Source: Pseudanabaena sp. BC1403 (GTDB taxonomy: Bacteria; Cyanobacteriota; Cyanobacteriia; Pseudanabaenales; Pseudanabaenaceae). Taken from it: DNA of 64,000 bases. Location of the stretch: positions 466,593-530,592 of the forward strand of contig NZ_PDDM01000001.1 of assembly GCF_002914585.1 (NCBI RefSeq), read 5' to 3'. The notes under the pieces are model-generated. The model ran no database searches. It saw only the letters and a list, made by a program, of their open reading frames with translations, and was not told the origin of the DNA. Within the stretch, counting starts at the first letter, position 1, and each line of letters begins with the position of its first letter. A program made the translations under genes and the position numbers. Shown one piece after another: positions 42,342 to 51,987 of this stretch.

Positions 42342-42758
42342 GTGCATATCCATAAGCCTCAAAAAATTGATCTAGAACAAATTTATCCCTGTCCTTGCCC
42401 CCGCAAACGTGGAAAGCTAAAGCCGATCGCACTGACTGACGCTTTTGGTTGCGATCGCTGCTCTTTGCTATTTCAGCTAGAGAATGACGGCTATAGTCTT
42501 TTGCAATTAGGTGGCATTGAATCTCAACAACATACATGGCAATGGATTGGCAAATGGCAGCCTATTCTAGGAAATAGTCAACAGGCTCGGGTAGAAACAG
42601 CTCTGATGTACATGGCTTCGGGATTATTTTTTGCGTTAATCATTGTCTGGGCGCTAAATCTAAAATCAACTTTAGGTATTCCTTTAGCCATTTTGTTGTT
42701 TGCCCTTTTGGGTTTGCTAATATGGCGATTGCTTGTGATTCGTCAGCGCGATATTTAA
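42342..42758 (+). CDS. Zinc-ribbon-like membrane hypothetical protein
   Basis: The 138-residue protein probably starts at GTG 42342 (MHIHKPQKIDLEQIYP). It has two CxC/CxxC-like pairs (PCPCPRK, GCDRCSLLF) suggesting a metal ribbon at residues 15-45, and two hydrophobic segments at 88-133. I recognise the layout from cyanobacterial hypothetical proteins but not a function. It is followed after 19 bp by proA on the same strand. Confidence 0.68.
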   Translation: MHIHKPQKIDLEQIYPCPCPRKRGKLKPIALTDAFGCDRCSLLFQLENDGYSLLQLGGIESQQHTWQWIGKWQPILGNSQQARVETALMYMASGLFFALIIVWALNLKSTLGIPLAILLFALLGLLIWRLLVIRQRDI

Positions 42759-42777
42759 CAATTATTTATTACAGAAT

Positions 42778-44094
42778 ATGTCACCAGAAGACCTTACAGG
42801 CTTCATTTATAAATCCCATGCGGCAGCGCTGCAACTCATGCAAGTTTCTACCAGAGAACGGGATAGTTTGCTGCTAGAAATTGCTAATGGCGTTAAAAAG
42901 CATAAAAATGCGATTTTAGAAGCTAATACGTTGGATTTAGAAGCAAGTCGAGATATGGCTGTACCAGATTTGGTACTAGAGTGGCTAAAACTGACTCCCG
43001 AACGGCTCAACAATACGATCGACTGTCTGATCCAACTTGCGAATCTACCCGATCCCCTAACCCTACATGTGGGCATCAATGGCTATCAGCGCGTACCGTT
43101 AGGAGTAGTAGCCTTTATATATGAGGGTTTTCCTCAACTAGGCTTAATCGCGGCAGGGATGTGCCTAAAGGTTGGCAATACGATTATTCTCAAAGGGGGA
43201 AATGAAGGTACAAATACACAAGAAGTGATCGCTGCGATCGCCAAAGATATCCTTATTGCTAGAGATTTTCCTGAGGCATGTATGACCTGTGTCCCCAAAG
43301 GTGTGGCACTCAAAGAATTAATTGTCCAAGAAAAATATTTACGTTTGGTTATTCCTTATGGTCGTCCTAGCTTTGTACAGCAGGTGAGCAAACAAGCGAC
43401 GGTTTCCGCTTTACCAATTTCAATGGGTAATTGCTACCTCTATTTATCAGCTTCAGGTCAGTTGGACTTCGCCAAAGAAATTATCCTCAATAGTCGGAAA
43501 GGCGATCCTGATGCGGTTAATGCGATCGAAAAAGTCGTTGTACATCGGTCATGGCTCGATCGCTCTTTAATCGATCATAAGTTAGGTGAGTGGATCAGCA
43601 GTCTCAAAAAGCAAGGTTTGGCAGTGCGTGGATGTGCGGAGACAACTGCTTATTTTCGGCAATTTCTAGAAGAATCCCATAGCGACGAAACCGACAAACC
43701 AAGTCAAGTCCTCATTGACCAATCGATCGAGTCCGAGGATATCTGGGGACAGGCTTATTTAGACGAGACGATCGCGATCAAAATCGTCAATGATACGGAA
43801 GAGGCGATCGCATGGATTAATCAATACAGCAGTGGTCACGCCGATGTATTACTGACGGACTCCTTGTCCGAGCGCGATCGCTTTGTTAGCCGTATTAATA
43901 GCAGCACGATTTTTGTCAATGCCCATAGCCGCTTTAGTCGCTGTTCTAAAATTGGTGATAGTGGCAATGCAAAAATTGCATTGGGTATGTCCAGTTTAAA
44001 AACACGAGGTGCATCCAGATATCCAGGAGTAATTGATATCTATGCTCTTACCACTACGAAACAAGTGCTGACAAGTTCTTTTCAATCGCCATAA
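42778..44094 (+). CDS. proA: Glutamate-5-semialdehyde dehydrogenase
   Basis: The 438-residue protein has the gamma-glutamyl phosphate reductase layout: PLGVVAFIYEGFPQLGLIAAGMCLKVGN, IILKGGNEGTNT, VIPYGRPSFVQQVSKQATV and the C-terminal VNAHSRFSRCSKIGDSG.. then ALGMSSLKTRG. It reduces glutamyl phosphate to the semialdehyde in proline synthesis. The length is normal. It is likely transcribed with the short membrane gene upstream; proB is not in the window. Confidence 0.94.
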   Translation: MSPEDLTGFIYKSHAAALQLMQVSTRERDSLLLEIANGVKKHKNAILEANTLDLEASRDMAVPDLVLEWLKLTPERLNNTIDCLIQLANLPDPLTLHVGINGYQRVPLGVVAFIYEGFPQLGLIAAGMCLKVGNTIILKGGNEGTNTQEVIAAIAKDILIARDFPEACMTCVPKGVALKELIVQEKYLRLVIPYGRPSFVQQVSKQATVSALPISMGNCYLYLSASGQLDFAKEIILNSRKGDPDAVNAIEKVVVHRSWLDRSLIDHKLGEWISSLKKQGLAVRGCAETTAYFRQFLEESHSDETDKPSQVLIDQSIESEDIWGQAYLDETIAIKIVNDTEEAIAWINQYSSGHADVLLTDSLSERDRFVSRINSSTIFVNAHSRFSRCSKIGDSGNAKIALGMSSLKTRGASRYPGVIDIYALTTTKQVLTSSFQSP

Positions 44095-44138
44095 TTTTAG
44101 ATACACCTTGCAGGTTCCAAATTACTGACTTGAATCCA

Positions 44139-44789
44139 TTAAGTTGAGGAAAACCAGAACCAGCGATCGCGTAACTTCTCAACATCTACAATTTTGCCTT
44201 GCGAAAACTGATCTAAATTTGGTGACTGAGAGCCTTGCTTACCATCAATATTAATATCGCTATAAATAAAGCCAGCAACACTATCAATTCCCTTAAAAGT
44301 ACAAAAGAGAATGGTAATGTTTGGATTATGAACGATATCAACTGTGCCATCGCAAGATGTCATTACATATTTTGATGGTAATACGGTTCTATTACGGGAG
44401 TTTGTTTGGAGCTGATCTGACTTGGCTAGAGTAACGACTTCTTCGCGATCGCGCAAAAATATCTCAAAATTGAACTTAATCCAAACCTTAGTAAAGTTTA
44501 CATTGACTACTAGCAAAATCATTGCGGTATGAATTAAGAACGATATGAGAGCTTTGTATTTAAACTTTTTAAATTGGAAAAGAGCATAAAAGATTGACCA
44601 AATCAGAGTAATCAGATAGAGGATTCCAATTGGATAAGCGCTCAATAGCAACAATGCAAATGCCGCATTGGGAAAGAAATAAAAACCTATATCGCGTAAA
44701 TATATCAGCAGAAACAAGAAATTGCTGACAACTGTAAATTTCAATACTAATGGGCTTTCCCGAATTAACCGACAAATTTTATTACGCAT
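44139..44789 (-). CDS. Membrane hypothetical protein
   Basis: The 216-residue protein has four hydrophobic segments in residues 15-105 (VSNFLFLLIYLRDIGFYF; LITLIWSIFYALFQF; ISFLIHTAMILLVV) followed by a soluble C-terminal domain with two Cys (VMTSCDGTVDIV, ITILFCTFKG). I do not recognise a family. It is convergent with proA, and a 29-bp-arm palindrome lies upstream. Confidence 0.6.
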   Translation of the reverse strand: MRNKICRLIRESPLVLKFTVVSNFLFLLIYLRDIGFYFFPNAAFALLLLSAYPIGILYLITLIWSIFYALFQFKKFKYKALISFLIHTAMILLVVNVNFTKVWIKFNFEIFLRDREEVVTLAKSDQLQTNSRNRTVLPSKYVMTSCDGTVDIVHNPNITILFCTFKGIDSVAGFIYSDINIDGKQGSQSPNLDQFSQGKIVDVEKLRDRWFWFSST

Positions 44790-44831
44790 TTTGCTCTCAA
44801 CTGAATATAGCTGCCGCCAAGTGTATCAGGA

Positions 44832-44892
44832 CATAAAAGCCTAAAAGAGAGCTGTTGCACAAAGTGCAACAGCTCTCTTTTAGGCTTTTATG
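44832..44892. repeat. Perfect 29-bp-arm palindrome
   Basis: CATAAAAGCCTAAAAGAGAG and complement, loop AAA, is one of the two longest arms seen here. It sits between two minus-strand genes, about 100 bp after the stop of the glutaredoxin-like gene. Confidence 0.9.
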
Positions 44893-44993
44893 CATATTCT
44901 CACAATGACAATGCCATTTTGAGAATTTAAAAAACTTGCAAAACTTTTAAAATATTGATTGGATCGGGTTTGGACACAAAGCGCATTAACTTT

Positions 44994-45251
44994 TTATACA
45001 TAGCGTTGCAATAAATCTTCAAGTTTTGTAACTGGCGATCGCGGCGGAAATCTGGGCAGTTCTTGCTCCTGTTGGCGATCGTTAAATAGGCAGAGCACAG
45101 GTATTTCATATTGATAGCGATCAAACCAGTCAGAGTTAGTCGTGATTTCTCTAACCTCTAACTCAAAATCCACATTTTTAACCTGCTGTAATTTTGTTAG
45201 CAACCCTTCACATAGACAGCAATCTTGCTTGCTATACAAAATTAATTTCAT
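44994..45251 (-). CDS. Glutaredoxin-like (DUF836) protein
   Basis: The 85-residue thioredoxin-fold protein starts MKLILYSKQDCCLCEGLLTK. The CxxC active site lies in DCCLCE, and the cis-Pro motif lies in YEIPVLCLF. The layout matches the glutaredoxin-like DUF836 family, which probably reduces disulfides in the cytoplasm. It is about 50 bp from tRNA-Val, divergently placed. Confidence 0.85.
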   Translation of the reverse strand: MKLILYSKQDCCLCEGLLTKLQQVKNVDFELEVREITTNSDWFDRYQYEIPVLCLFNDRQQEQELPRFPPRSPVTKLEDLLQRYV

Positions 45252-45299
45252 AGATTTTTGTTAAATATACTTCTACTATGTTATATTATTAATCCGTCA

Positions 45300-45373
45300 G
45301 AACGCATAGCTCAGTTGGTTAGAGCACCACGTTGACATCGTGGGGGTCGATGGTTCGAGTCCATTTGCGTTCA
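45300..45373 (+). tRNA. tRNA-Val (anticodon GAC)
   Basis: The acceptor GAACGCA pairs with TGCGTTC, with discriminator A. The D-arm GCTCAGTTGGTTAGAGC, anticodon stem CCACG/CGTGG with loop TTGACAT (anticodon GAC) and T-loop TTCGAGT are all present. CCA is not encoded. Confidence 0.95.
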
Positions 45374-45565
45374 TAAGTTGTAAAGCTAATAACATTAGTC
45401 TTTTGGGATAATATTTGGGGAGTGCCAATCAACTCCTGAAAATGTATTCTAATATCAATAAGAAAATCTATGTTGGCATTTAAGGGGGGTTTTAGGTAGT
45501 AAATTTACCCCGAATTTTACGCTGAACCTTCAGTCTTATCACTAACAATTCTTTTAGGATTGCCA

Positions 45566-46024
45566 ATGTTGCATAATTACTTTTTATCTGGCGCGATCGC
45601 ATTACCTATATATTTTTCGTTTGTCCAAACTGCGATCGCTGATCCTGTTGGGCAATTGCTGGAAACTAGAGCTTGCCTAGAATGCGAATTAAGCAACGCC
45701 AATCTCACTGAGGCAAAACTCAATGGCGCAAATCTGAGCTTGGCAAAAATGCGGGCGGCAGATTTGCGTAAGGCTAACTTGATCGGTGCAAATCTGATCG
45801 GTGCATACTTAAAAGATGCAAATTTTCAGGATGCAAATTTACGCTGGGCAAACTTTACAAATGCCGACTTAGAAAATGTTGATTTTCGAGGTGCGGACTT
45901 GAGAGGGGCAAAGTTTAACGCGGCTTTATTAAAGGATAGTAATTCGCAAAAAAGTATTTTTTGTCGCACGATCATGTCCGACGGCAAGCTAAATAACCGC
46001 GATTGTGGATTATCTGGCGATTAA
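45566..46024 (+). CDS. Secreted pentapeptide-repeat protein
   Basis: The start ATG at 45566 follows TTAGGA. The 152-residue protein has a signal peptide (to about residue 25, FSFVQTAIADP) and a Cys-containing cap LETRACLECELSNANL, then about 16 pentapeptides to residue 132 and a C-terminal Cys segment. The same cap (KTKECSECDLPDARL) starts the larger pentapeptide protein at 51978, so the two are paralogues that flank the eCIS-like locus. A periplasmic or lumenal location is inferred. Confidence 0.85.
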   Translation: MLHNYFLSGAIALPIYFSFVQTAIADPVGQLLETRACLECELSNANLTEAKLNGANLSLAKMRAADLRKANLIGANLIGAYLKDANFQDANLRWANFTNADLENVDFRGADLRGAKFNAALLKDSNSQKSIFCRTIMSDGKLNNRDCGLSGD

Positions 46025-46061
46025 ATCGTGGTGCGGCGGCTTCGCCGCCGCACCACGATTT
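46023..46061. terminator. 18-bp-arm hairpin between convergent genes
   Basis: AAATCGTGGTGCGGCGGC pairs exactly across TTC. It overlaps the pentapeptide stop and ends three bases before the stop of the DUF6760-like gene. Confidence 0.88.
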
Positions 46062-46064
46062 GCT

Positions 46065-46181
46065 CTAACGTAATCGCATGATTTCATTGACCCAACGTAA
46101 GCGTTCGGCATGGGTGAGGTTTAGAATATCTTCTCTTGACCAATGGAAGTAAAAAGCAATGAAGGCTACCTCTTCATACAA
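46065..46181 (-). CDS. DUF6760-like peptide of contractile injection systems
   Basis: From a TTG at 46181 the frame encodes 38 residues: LYEEVAFIAFYFHWSREDIL then LTHAERLRWVNEIMRLR. This strongly resembles the small DUF6760 peptides (tail GpE-like) found in cyanobacterial eCIS clusters. The frame stays open upstream (IIGYPSER), overlapping the end of the next gene, so an earlier non-ATG start is possible. It is the last gene of the minus-strand unit 49544 to 46065. Confidence 0.72.
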   Translation of the reverse strand: MYEEVAFIAFYFHWSREDILNLTHAERLRWVNEIMRLR

Positions 46182-46198
46182 CCTCTCCGAGGGGTAGC

Positions 46199-46513
46199 CT
46201 ATGATTCCCCCGATGTAGTTACGTTTTGCGGTTGTAGTTGACTAAATAGATCTTGGAAATAGACAAAGTCTGGTAAAAAGAGTTGCTCAAGTTGTTGCGC
46301 GGTGACTTGATGTAGACTTCCTAATTTGGCGATCGCCTGAGCTAGTAATAAAAATACGATATCTATATTGCGATCGCGGCTGGACAAGTCCTGCACAATC
46401 AGTTCATCTTTGGCGGTCAATAGTCTCATCTTGCCCTGAGCGTGCAATTCCCCATTAGCATCGATTAATCCTTTGGGCAATTCAAAATCAAATTCTTCTG
46501 TCATCATAATCAA
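46199..46513 (-). CDS. Phage-tail-assembly-like protein (eCIS accessory)
   Basis: The 104-residue protein, starting at 46513 or more likely MTEEFDFELPKGL at 46504, has FELPKGLIDANGELHAQGKMRLLTAKDELIVQ and QVTAQQLEQLFLPDFVYFQDLF. This is the pattern of small tail-assembly proteins in eCIS and T4-like baseplate clusters that are read just before DUF6760. The function is inferred from family layout. It overlaps or abuts the DUF6760-like frame. Confidence 0.7.
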   Translation of the reverse strand: MIMMTEEFDFELPKGLIDANGELHAQGKMRLLTAKDELIVQDLSSRDRNIDIVFLLLAQAIAKLGSLHQVTAQQLEQLFLPDFVYFQDLFSQLQPQNVTTSGES

Positions 46514-46577
46514 TTAGCTTTTCTAATTTTTTCTTTTCTCCCTCTCCTTGCAAAGGAGAGAGAAGGGATGAGGTTCT

Positions 46578-49544
46578 TTATTTTTGACTGGGTGGAACTT
46601 CTGAGGGTGTAAGTGTGCCACCCGATCGCTGATTTATCCCCGTGTTAGGAGAAATTAGTGGCGAGTCAATCTCAGGAACTTGCAGCTCAGGTGGTAACGC
46701 GATCGGTGGAGTCTGCTCCGATTTGGGCGCAGGCGGTGGTGCGATCGTTTGGACAATGAAAGAGCGCATGATTATTTGTCCATCGGGATTCGTTACTTTT
46801 AAGACATAGGTTACTTCTGCGGACTTCGGACTTAATGGCAAAGCTAATTGCCCAACAGCAGCGATATTTCCAGGGGCGGGGAGTAGTTCGATTTTGGCAG
46901 ATGCCGAAGCTTCGACTTTCCAAGATAGGGTGAGAATTGCGGGAATATCGGGATTAAGATTGAAAGAATATTGTGGTAGTGCATCCTGTCCATTTACCTT
47001 TAGCTCAAGAATTTTGGCAGGAAAAGGCGCAATTTTAGTGACTTCAGTTTTTTTCGTAACAGGAACGGCTTTGGGATCGACTGGGGGCTTTCTAGGTACG
47101 ATCGCTAACTCAAAAATATAGCTACTTGAAGCCGTAACCTCGGTAGGGACATTTTTGCAAATCATCTGATCGTTAGAAATTGTACAGTATGGGCGCAGCG
47201 ATCGCGGTAAACCTTCAGTGACTAAGAATCGTAACGGCGGACTCTTGATTTCTCCTTCAGGTGAACGACCTACGATGGTTAATTCCTTAACCTGACTAGC
47301 ATTAGATATAGTCCAGTTCAGTCTTACTTCGTTATCCAGATCAGGCTTAGGCTTGATGATTCTTGGTTTGATCCCGCCTTTGGAAATCCCAATTGCTGTG
47401 AAAAATACCTGCTTTTCCAAGATGATTGCGATCGAGTTTGGCTCAGTAAAGTTGGTTATTGAAGCAATATTCGCAGGGCTTGAAGACTGAGGAGCAGAAG
47501 AATTGCTGGAATTACTTGTCTCAAGAGCAGGAGCATTTTCTGAAGGTCTAGCTTGAGCAATGGGCGCAGATACAACCGTTGGCAAAACTGGCTTAGACTC
47601 GGTATAAAGAGGCTTAGTCGATGCTAACTCCAAAATCTCAGCTTGGGGAATCGGCTCCACTAAAATCTTCGCGGTTTTTGCTAATGGAATCGTTTTGATT
47701 TTAGGATTCTTCGATGATAGATTCATCTGGAAAATATACTGACTTGGCTTACGCGCATCGGTTGGCACGTTTTGGCAAAACAAGTCGCGATCAATTACAC
47801 AATATTCCTTTAGTTCGGGCGGAATTCCCTTACTAAAGTTATAGACTACAGGTTGACTGATCGCCTTCTCATCGTTTGAGAGCCCCTCAATCCTCATTTC
47901 ACTTAATATCTCTGGATAGGTAACCCGCCAGCGTAAGCGAATCGCTTCATTGGCAGCTTCTTGATAGGTAGGTGATTCAGAAGAAAACTCAACTACCTGC
48001 GGCACATCAGGTGGTCTAAAAAAGAACCACCAAATTAAAAAGATAATTGTCCCAACTAACCCCAAAATACCAATAATCAACAAAACAAACTGCCACCAAG
48101 GACGAGCAGGCAATAATAAACTACCTGTGTAGCGATCATTAGGCAGTAGAGCTCCCTGTTTATCTTCAACTTCGATAATGAAATTTAAGTAGCGATCGCT
48201 TAAAAACCTTGGCTTACATTTTTTCGTCGGCTCAATTTCAATATTGACCCTTGCCATTCCAAAGGGAGCTATTTTAAGTTCTTCCATGGACAAGGTATAG
48301 ATTAACAATCCATCTTGTTCAGGGCTATTAGTTCTGAGGATTAGCTCACGGGCAATATTGCCATTACTTTTAAAGCGCATTTCATACAGGGATGGCTCAC
48401 GGACAACTCTTGTCCGCAATGTCACTAATTGAATATCAAGTTGATAGGTGGGAAGAATCTCAAAATAGGCAATATCTAATAATGAAAGCTCTGAGTTATT
48501 CTCGGAATGGATGCGAATAGTCGGCGCATAAATCCCTGCCCATACATCTATGGGCGGCTTAAAAATTACGGTAACATGGCCTTGGGTATCAGGATTAAGC
48601 GGCAACCCATCGACGGCTTCGACAATACCAGCTAGTGCCAAGCCCTCTGGATAGTAAATCGAAACCCATTTAGGATCTAGGTCGGGCACAGTGACCCGAA
48701 AGCGATCGACTCGATCGGAGCGATTGGAAACAGATACGAGAACTTGCCAAATTTCACCCAATCGCATCGGATGCGGATTGTCAGACGAGGTGCGCGGTAA
48801 TGTGACAAAGGTGGGGTCATTGACTCTGACCACCTCTTGAATCGAAGGAAGAACAATTACGCGACCTTTATATTGAATCGGCGTATGTTCTGGATAATGC
48901 TTGGGCGCATCAATGATTAAGGTGTAGTTGTATTCATCAGGGGGAGTAGTTGGTGGGACTTGGATTAGGAACACAACTTCGCAGCTTTGCCCAACACTCA
49001 AAGCCAAGCTCTCTGACGGAAAAGCGCACCAAGGATAAATCGAGCTAGAGTCTTTGTCGAGTGCTACACTGATCAATGCACTGCGATCGCCCTGGTTGGT
49101 GACTGTGACGCATAACTCAAAACTCTCGCCCGTTGATGTTGAGACTGTCCCCGAAGGATTGAGAATGATCGATAACGGTCGCAGGGACACTGATGCCGAA
49201 GACATCGAGTCTAAAGTTTCAGCACTTTGCTGACGACGAAAGTCAATCTCGTAATATGTCACCCCCTGCTCTTGTCGCTCTTCAATAAATCCTTGACTGA
49301 TTAAATCTGCAATCTCGGCACTTGTCTCTTCTAGCTCAGCCTCAATATATACAGCGATTACCTCCAAGGTAGACTGCTGTTGGCGCATAATCCAATTGAT
49401 AATTTGCTGCTGCCGCGTGGATAGGGTCAAGATATCCACCATATTCATTCCTACATCTTGCTCGGTATTGCTTTTAGCGGCATTTGAGGCAAATATGGTT
49501 GGTTCACTCCTCATATTTTGCAGTTTTTTTAATGAATAGGACAA
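46578..49544 (-). CDS. 988-residue membrane protein with winged-helix and Ig-like domains
   Basis: Residues 33-100 look like a winged helix (LSTRQQQIINWIMRQQQSTL). Several Ig-like beta domains follow to about 470 (GESFELCVTVTNQGDRSALI). One membrane segment is at about 481-510 (FVLLIIGILGLVGTIIFLIWW). After it come two repeated beta modules with matching CVIDRDLFCQNVPTDARKPS and CTISNDQMICKNVPTEVTAS segments, and a Pro-rich C-terminus. Co-directional with the two tail-type genes, it may anchor or dock the system at a membrane; that is inference. A start at MRSEPTIF (49511) is possible. Confidence 0.75.
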   Translation of the reverse strand: MSYSLKKLQNMRSEPTIFASNAAKSNTEQDVGMNMVDILTLSTRQQQIINWIMRQQQSTLEVIAVYIEAELEETSAEIADLISQGFIEERQEQGVTYYEIDFRRQQSAETLDSMSSASVSLRPLSIILNPSGTVSTSTGESFELCVTVTNQGDRSALISVALDKDSSSIYPWCAFPSESLALSVGQSCEVVFLIQVPPTTPPDEYNYTLIIDAPKHYPEHTPIQYKGRVIVLPSIQEVVRVNDPTFVTLPRTSSDNPHPMRLGEIWQVLVSVSNRSDRVDRFRVTVPDLDPKWVSIYYPEGLALAGIVEAVDGLPLNPDTQGHVTVIFKPPIDVWAGIYAPTIRIHSENNSELSLLDIAYFEILPTYQLDIQLVTLRTRVVREPSLYEMRFKSNGNIARELILRTNSPEQDGLLIYTLSMEELKIAPFGMARVNIEIEPTKKCKPRFLSDRYLNFIIEVEDKQGALLPNDRYTGSLLLPARPWWQFVLLIIGILGLVGTIIFLIWWFFFRPPDVPQVVEFSSESPTYQEAANEAIRLRWRVTYPEILSEMRIEGLSNDEKAISQPVVYNFSKGIPPELKEYCVIDRDLFCQNVPTDARKPSQYIFQMNLSSKNPKIKTIPLAKTAKILVEPIPQAEILELASTKPLYTESKPVLPTVVSAPIAQARPSENAPALETSNSSNSSAPQSSSPANIASITNFTEPNSIAIILEKQVFFTAIGISKGGIKPRIIKPKPDLDNEVRLNWTISNASQVKELTIVGRSPEGEIKSPPLRFLVTEGLPRSLRPYCTISNDQMICKNVPTEVTASSSYIFELAIVPRKPPVDPKAVPVTKKTEVTKIAPFPAKILELKVNGQDALPQYSFNLNPDIPAILTLSWKVEASASAKIELLPAPGNIAAVGQLALPLSPKSAEVTYVLKVTNPDGQIIMRSFIVQTIAPPPAPKSEQTPPIALPPELQVPEIDSPLISPNTGINQRSGGTLTPSEVPPSQK

Positions 49545-49744
49545 AGGTTATACTTAAGGATACAACCCAATGGATTCTGAAAAGTATAAGTAGTTATAAT
49601 AATGAAACCTCTATTGATTAAAGCTCGCCAACGGCAAGCTTGCATCAAAACCTCAAAATTGGTTTCATAAAATGATACCGCAATTTACAATTCAACAAAG
49701 CCATAATTTGTCTTAAGATGTGATGTCAAGGAACAGGGATAACT

Positions 49745-49975
49745 ATGAATGAAGATGAACTTAGTAAACGCCTGAATCTGGAAATGGAGACAATGAGCGT
49801 CAACAAACTCACAGAAACAGGTAACCTCGCTGTATCAATGGGGTTAATCGCTGGGCATGGATTTCACGGAGGGAAATATGAGATCTTGCAACAAGGCGAA
49901 GTGATCTTGCTATCAGTTAACGAAGCAGGCCCCTATCTGGAAAATTTAATCAAAGCAGTAACCGAAGAAGCATGA
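49745..49975 (+). CDS. Small protein coupled to the eCIS-type ATPase
   Basis: The 76-residue protein starts MNEDELSKRLNLEMETMSVN. A helical N-terminus is followed by a Gly-rich beta region (GHGFHGGKYEILQQGEVILLSV) and a C-terminal helix. It is probably soluble. Its stop overlaps the start of the AAA+ gene by four bases (ATGA), so the products are made together. I do not recognise the family. The minus-strand operon starts 200 bp away, making a divergent promoter region. Confidence 0.7.
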   Translation: MNEDELSKRLNLEMETMSVNKLTETGNLAVSMGLIAGHGFHGGKYEILQQGEVILLSVNEAGPYLENLIKAVTEEA

Positions 49976-51987
49976 CTGCATCGCTAAACACTTTGACAGA
50001 TACTTTGATCACTACTGAAACTTGGTTAAAGCGCAGCCAAGATGATCTATTTGCAGCACTTGCTAGGATTGGCCTTGTTCTAGAGAAAAAAATTGCATTA
50101 AAAAAAGGCTCCCCTTTTGAAGCGCAAGTTGAATCTTCTCCACAAAAACAGCAGGTCAATAGCTATCTTACCAAACTATGCAAAAGCTTAAGTCTTTCTG
50201 AATTTGAAAGAGATATTTTGCTGTTATGTGTAGGTTTAGAATTGAATCCAAGCTGGGGAGATCTTTGTGCAGAAATTACAAACGATCCCAAGCAAACCTA
50301 TGCCACATTTAGTCTAGCGATGTCAATACTAGATCATGCCAATTGGTCAGCCTTCTCACCAGCTTCAAATTTACGGCGATGGCATTTAGTAGAGCTGGGA
50401 GCAGGGAATGCGCTTACGGCTAGCCCACTGCGAGTTGACGAACGGATTTTGCATTATCTAATGGGAGATCAGCATCTTGATCAACGCTTACTCCAACTTT
50501 TAGAACCGATAATTGCCAATTCTGTCCAGATTGATTCCCATAAACAAGTTGTCAATCAAGCGATCGCTACTTGGGCAAGTGCTTCCAATGAAAATCAATT
50601 AAAGCATTTACCTGTTTTGCAACTATGCGGCGAAGATGTAGCTAGCAAAATGGCGATCGCATCTGATATCTGCAATGATCTGGAATTAAAGCTTTATAAA
50701 ATACCAGCTAACCTTTTACCCCATGATTTAATCAATCTCCAGTTAATTGCGCAACTATGCGATCGCGAATATTCATTAAGCGATATTGCTCTATTGATAG
50801 ACTGCGATCGCGATGAAGTTCCCAATCAAAATCAAGATATGGCGATTGGCTATCTGATCGAGATTCTCGAATGTCCAATGATCATTAGTAGTCAAACTCG
50901 CCGTCGCCAACATCAGCGGACAATCATCACTTTTGAGGTGCGATCGCCTTCTATCGATGAGCAAAAGACATTATGGGAAGAATCTCTTAGCGATCTTGAT
51001 AGTGAGAGCAAAGATTCTCTTAATGGCTCCATTCATGAACTTGTCTCTTATTTCAACCTCTCCCCTACGCATATCTACAATGCTTCTCTTAAAGCCAAAA
51101 GCACACACAACCCCGAATTAAATCACACCTTCCATCAATCACTTTGGAATGCCTGTCGCGCTCAATCTCGTCCGCGCCTTGACGAACTTGCTCAAAGTGT
51201 AGAAACAACGGCAACTTGGGAAGATCTGATTTTGCCATCTAAAGAAAAATTTGTGCTGCATGATATTGCCGCCCATGTACGCCAACGCTTAACTGTTTAT
51301 GAAAAATGGGGATTTGCAGGTAGAAGTCGGCGGGGCTTAGGTATTAGTGCTCTGTTTGCGGGCTCAAGCGGCACTGGCAAGACGATGGCAGCGGAAGTAT
51401 TGGGGAATGAGTTACAGCTTGATGTCTATCGCATTGATCTTAGCTCTGTAATTGACAAATATATTGGCGAAACCGAAAAAAACCTCAAACGCATTTTTGA
51501 TGCTGCGGAAGGTGGTGGTGTGATTCTACTCTTTGATGAAGCTGATGCCCTCTTTGGTAAGCGCACCGAAGTTAAAGACAGTCACGATCGCCATGCCAAT
51601 GTTGGAGTTAGCTATTTGCTACAAAGAATGGAGGCTTATCGCGGATTAGCTGTACTAACTACTAATCTTAAAAATTCTCTCGATCAAGCATTTTTAAGAA
51701 GGTTACGTTTTGTGATTCAGTTTCCTTTCCCTGATGCAGAGCAACGCGCTGAAATCTGGCGGCGAGCTTTCCCAAAGCAAACTCCCATTCTTGAACTAGA
51801 CTACCTAAAACTTGGTAAGCTCAGTGTTGCGGGTGGTAACATTCGTAATATTGCCCTTAATTCAGCTTTTATTGCGGCGGATCACAATGAACCTGTGCAG
51901 ATGAAACATATCTTGCAAGCTGCAAAAATTGAGTATATTAAACTCGAAAAACCAATGATGGATGCGGAGACAAAAGGATGGGTATAG
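49972..51987 (+). CDS. AAA+ ATPase of the extracellular contractile injection system type
   Basis: The 671-residue protein has an N-terminal helical domain, a winged-helix-like part (LRRWHLVELGAGNALTASPL, RVDERILHYLMG) typical of the Afp15/Pvc15-type ATPases, and a C-terminal AAA+ domain. The latter has Walker A FAGSSGTGKTMAAEV near 461, Walker B ILLFDEADALFGKR near 516 and the arginine region LKNSLDQAFLRRLRF. In characterised eCIS this ATPase helps assemble the particle. It shares an ATGA overlap with the gene before and overlaps the pentapeptide gene after by 10 bp. Confidence 0.88.
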   Translation: MTASLNTLTDTLITTETWLKRSQDDLFAALARIGLVLEKKIALKKGSPFEAQVESSPQKQQVNSYLTKLCKSLSLSEFERDILLLCVGLELNPSWGDLCAEITNDPKQTYATFSLAMSILDHANWSAFSPASNLRRWHLVELGAGNALTASPLRVDERILHYLMGDQHLDQRLLQLLEPIIANSVQIDSHKQVVNQAIATWASASNENQLKHLPVLQLCGEDVASKMAIASDICNDLELKLYKIPANLLPHDLINLQLIAQLCDREYSLSDIALLIDCDRDEVPNQNQDMAIGYLIEILECPMIISSQTRRRQHQRTIITFEVRSPSIDEQKTLWEESLSDLDSESKDSLNGSIHELVSYFNLSPTHIYNASLKAKSTHNPELNHTFHQSLWNACRAQSRPRLDELAQSVETTATWEDLILPSKEKFVLHDIAAHVRQRLTVYEKWGFAGRSRRGLGISALFAGSSGTGKTMAAEVLGNELQLDVYRIDLSSVIDKYIGETEKNLKRIFDAAEGGGVILLFDEADALFGKRTEVKDSHDRHANVGVSYLLQRMEAYRGLAVLTTNLKNSLDQAFLRRLRFVIQFPFPDAEQRAEIWRRAFPKQTPILELDYLKLGKLSVAGGNIRNIALNSAFIAADHNEPVQMKHILQAAKIEYIKLEKPMMDAETKGWV

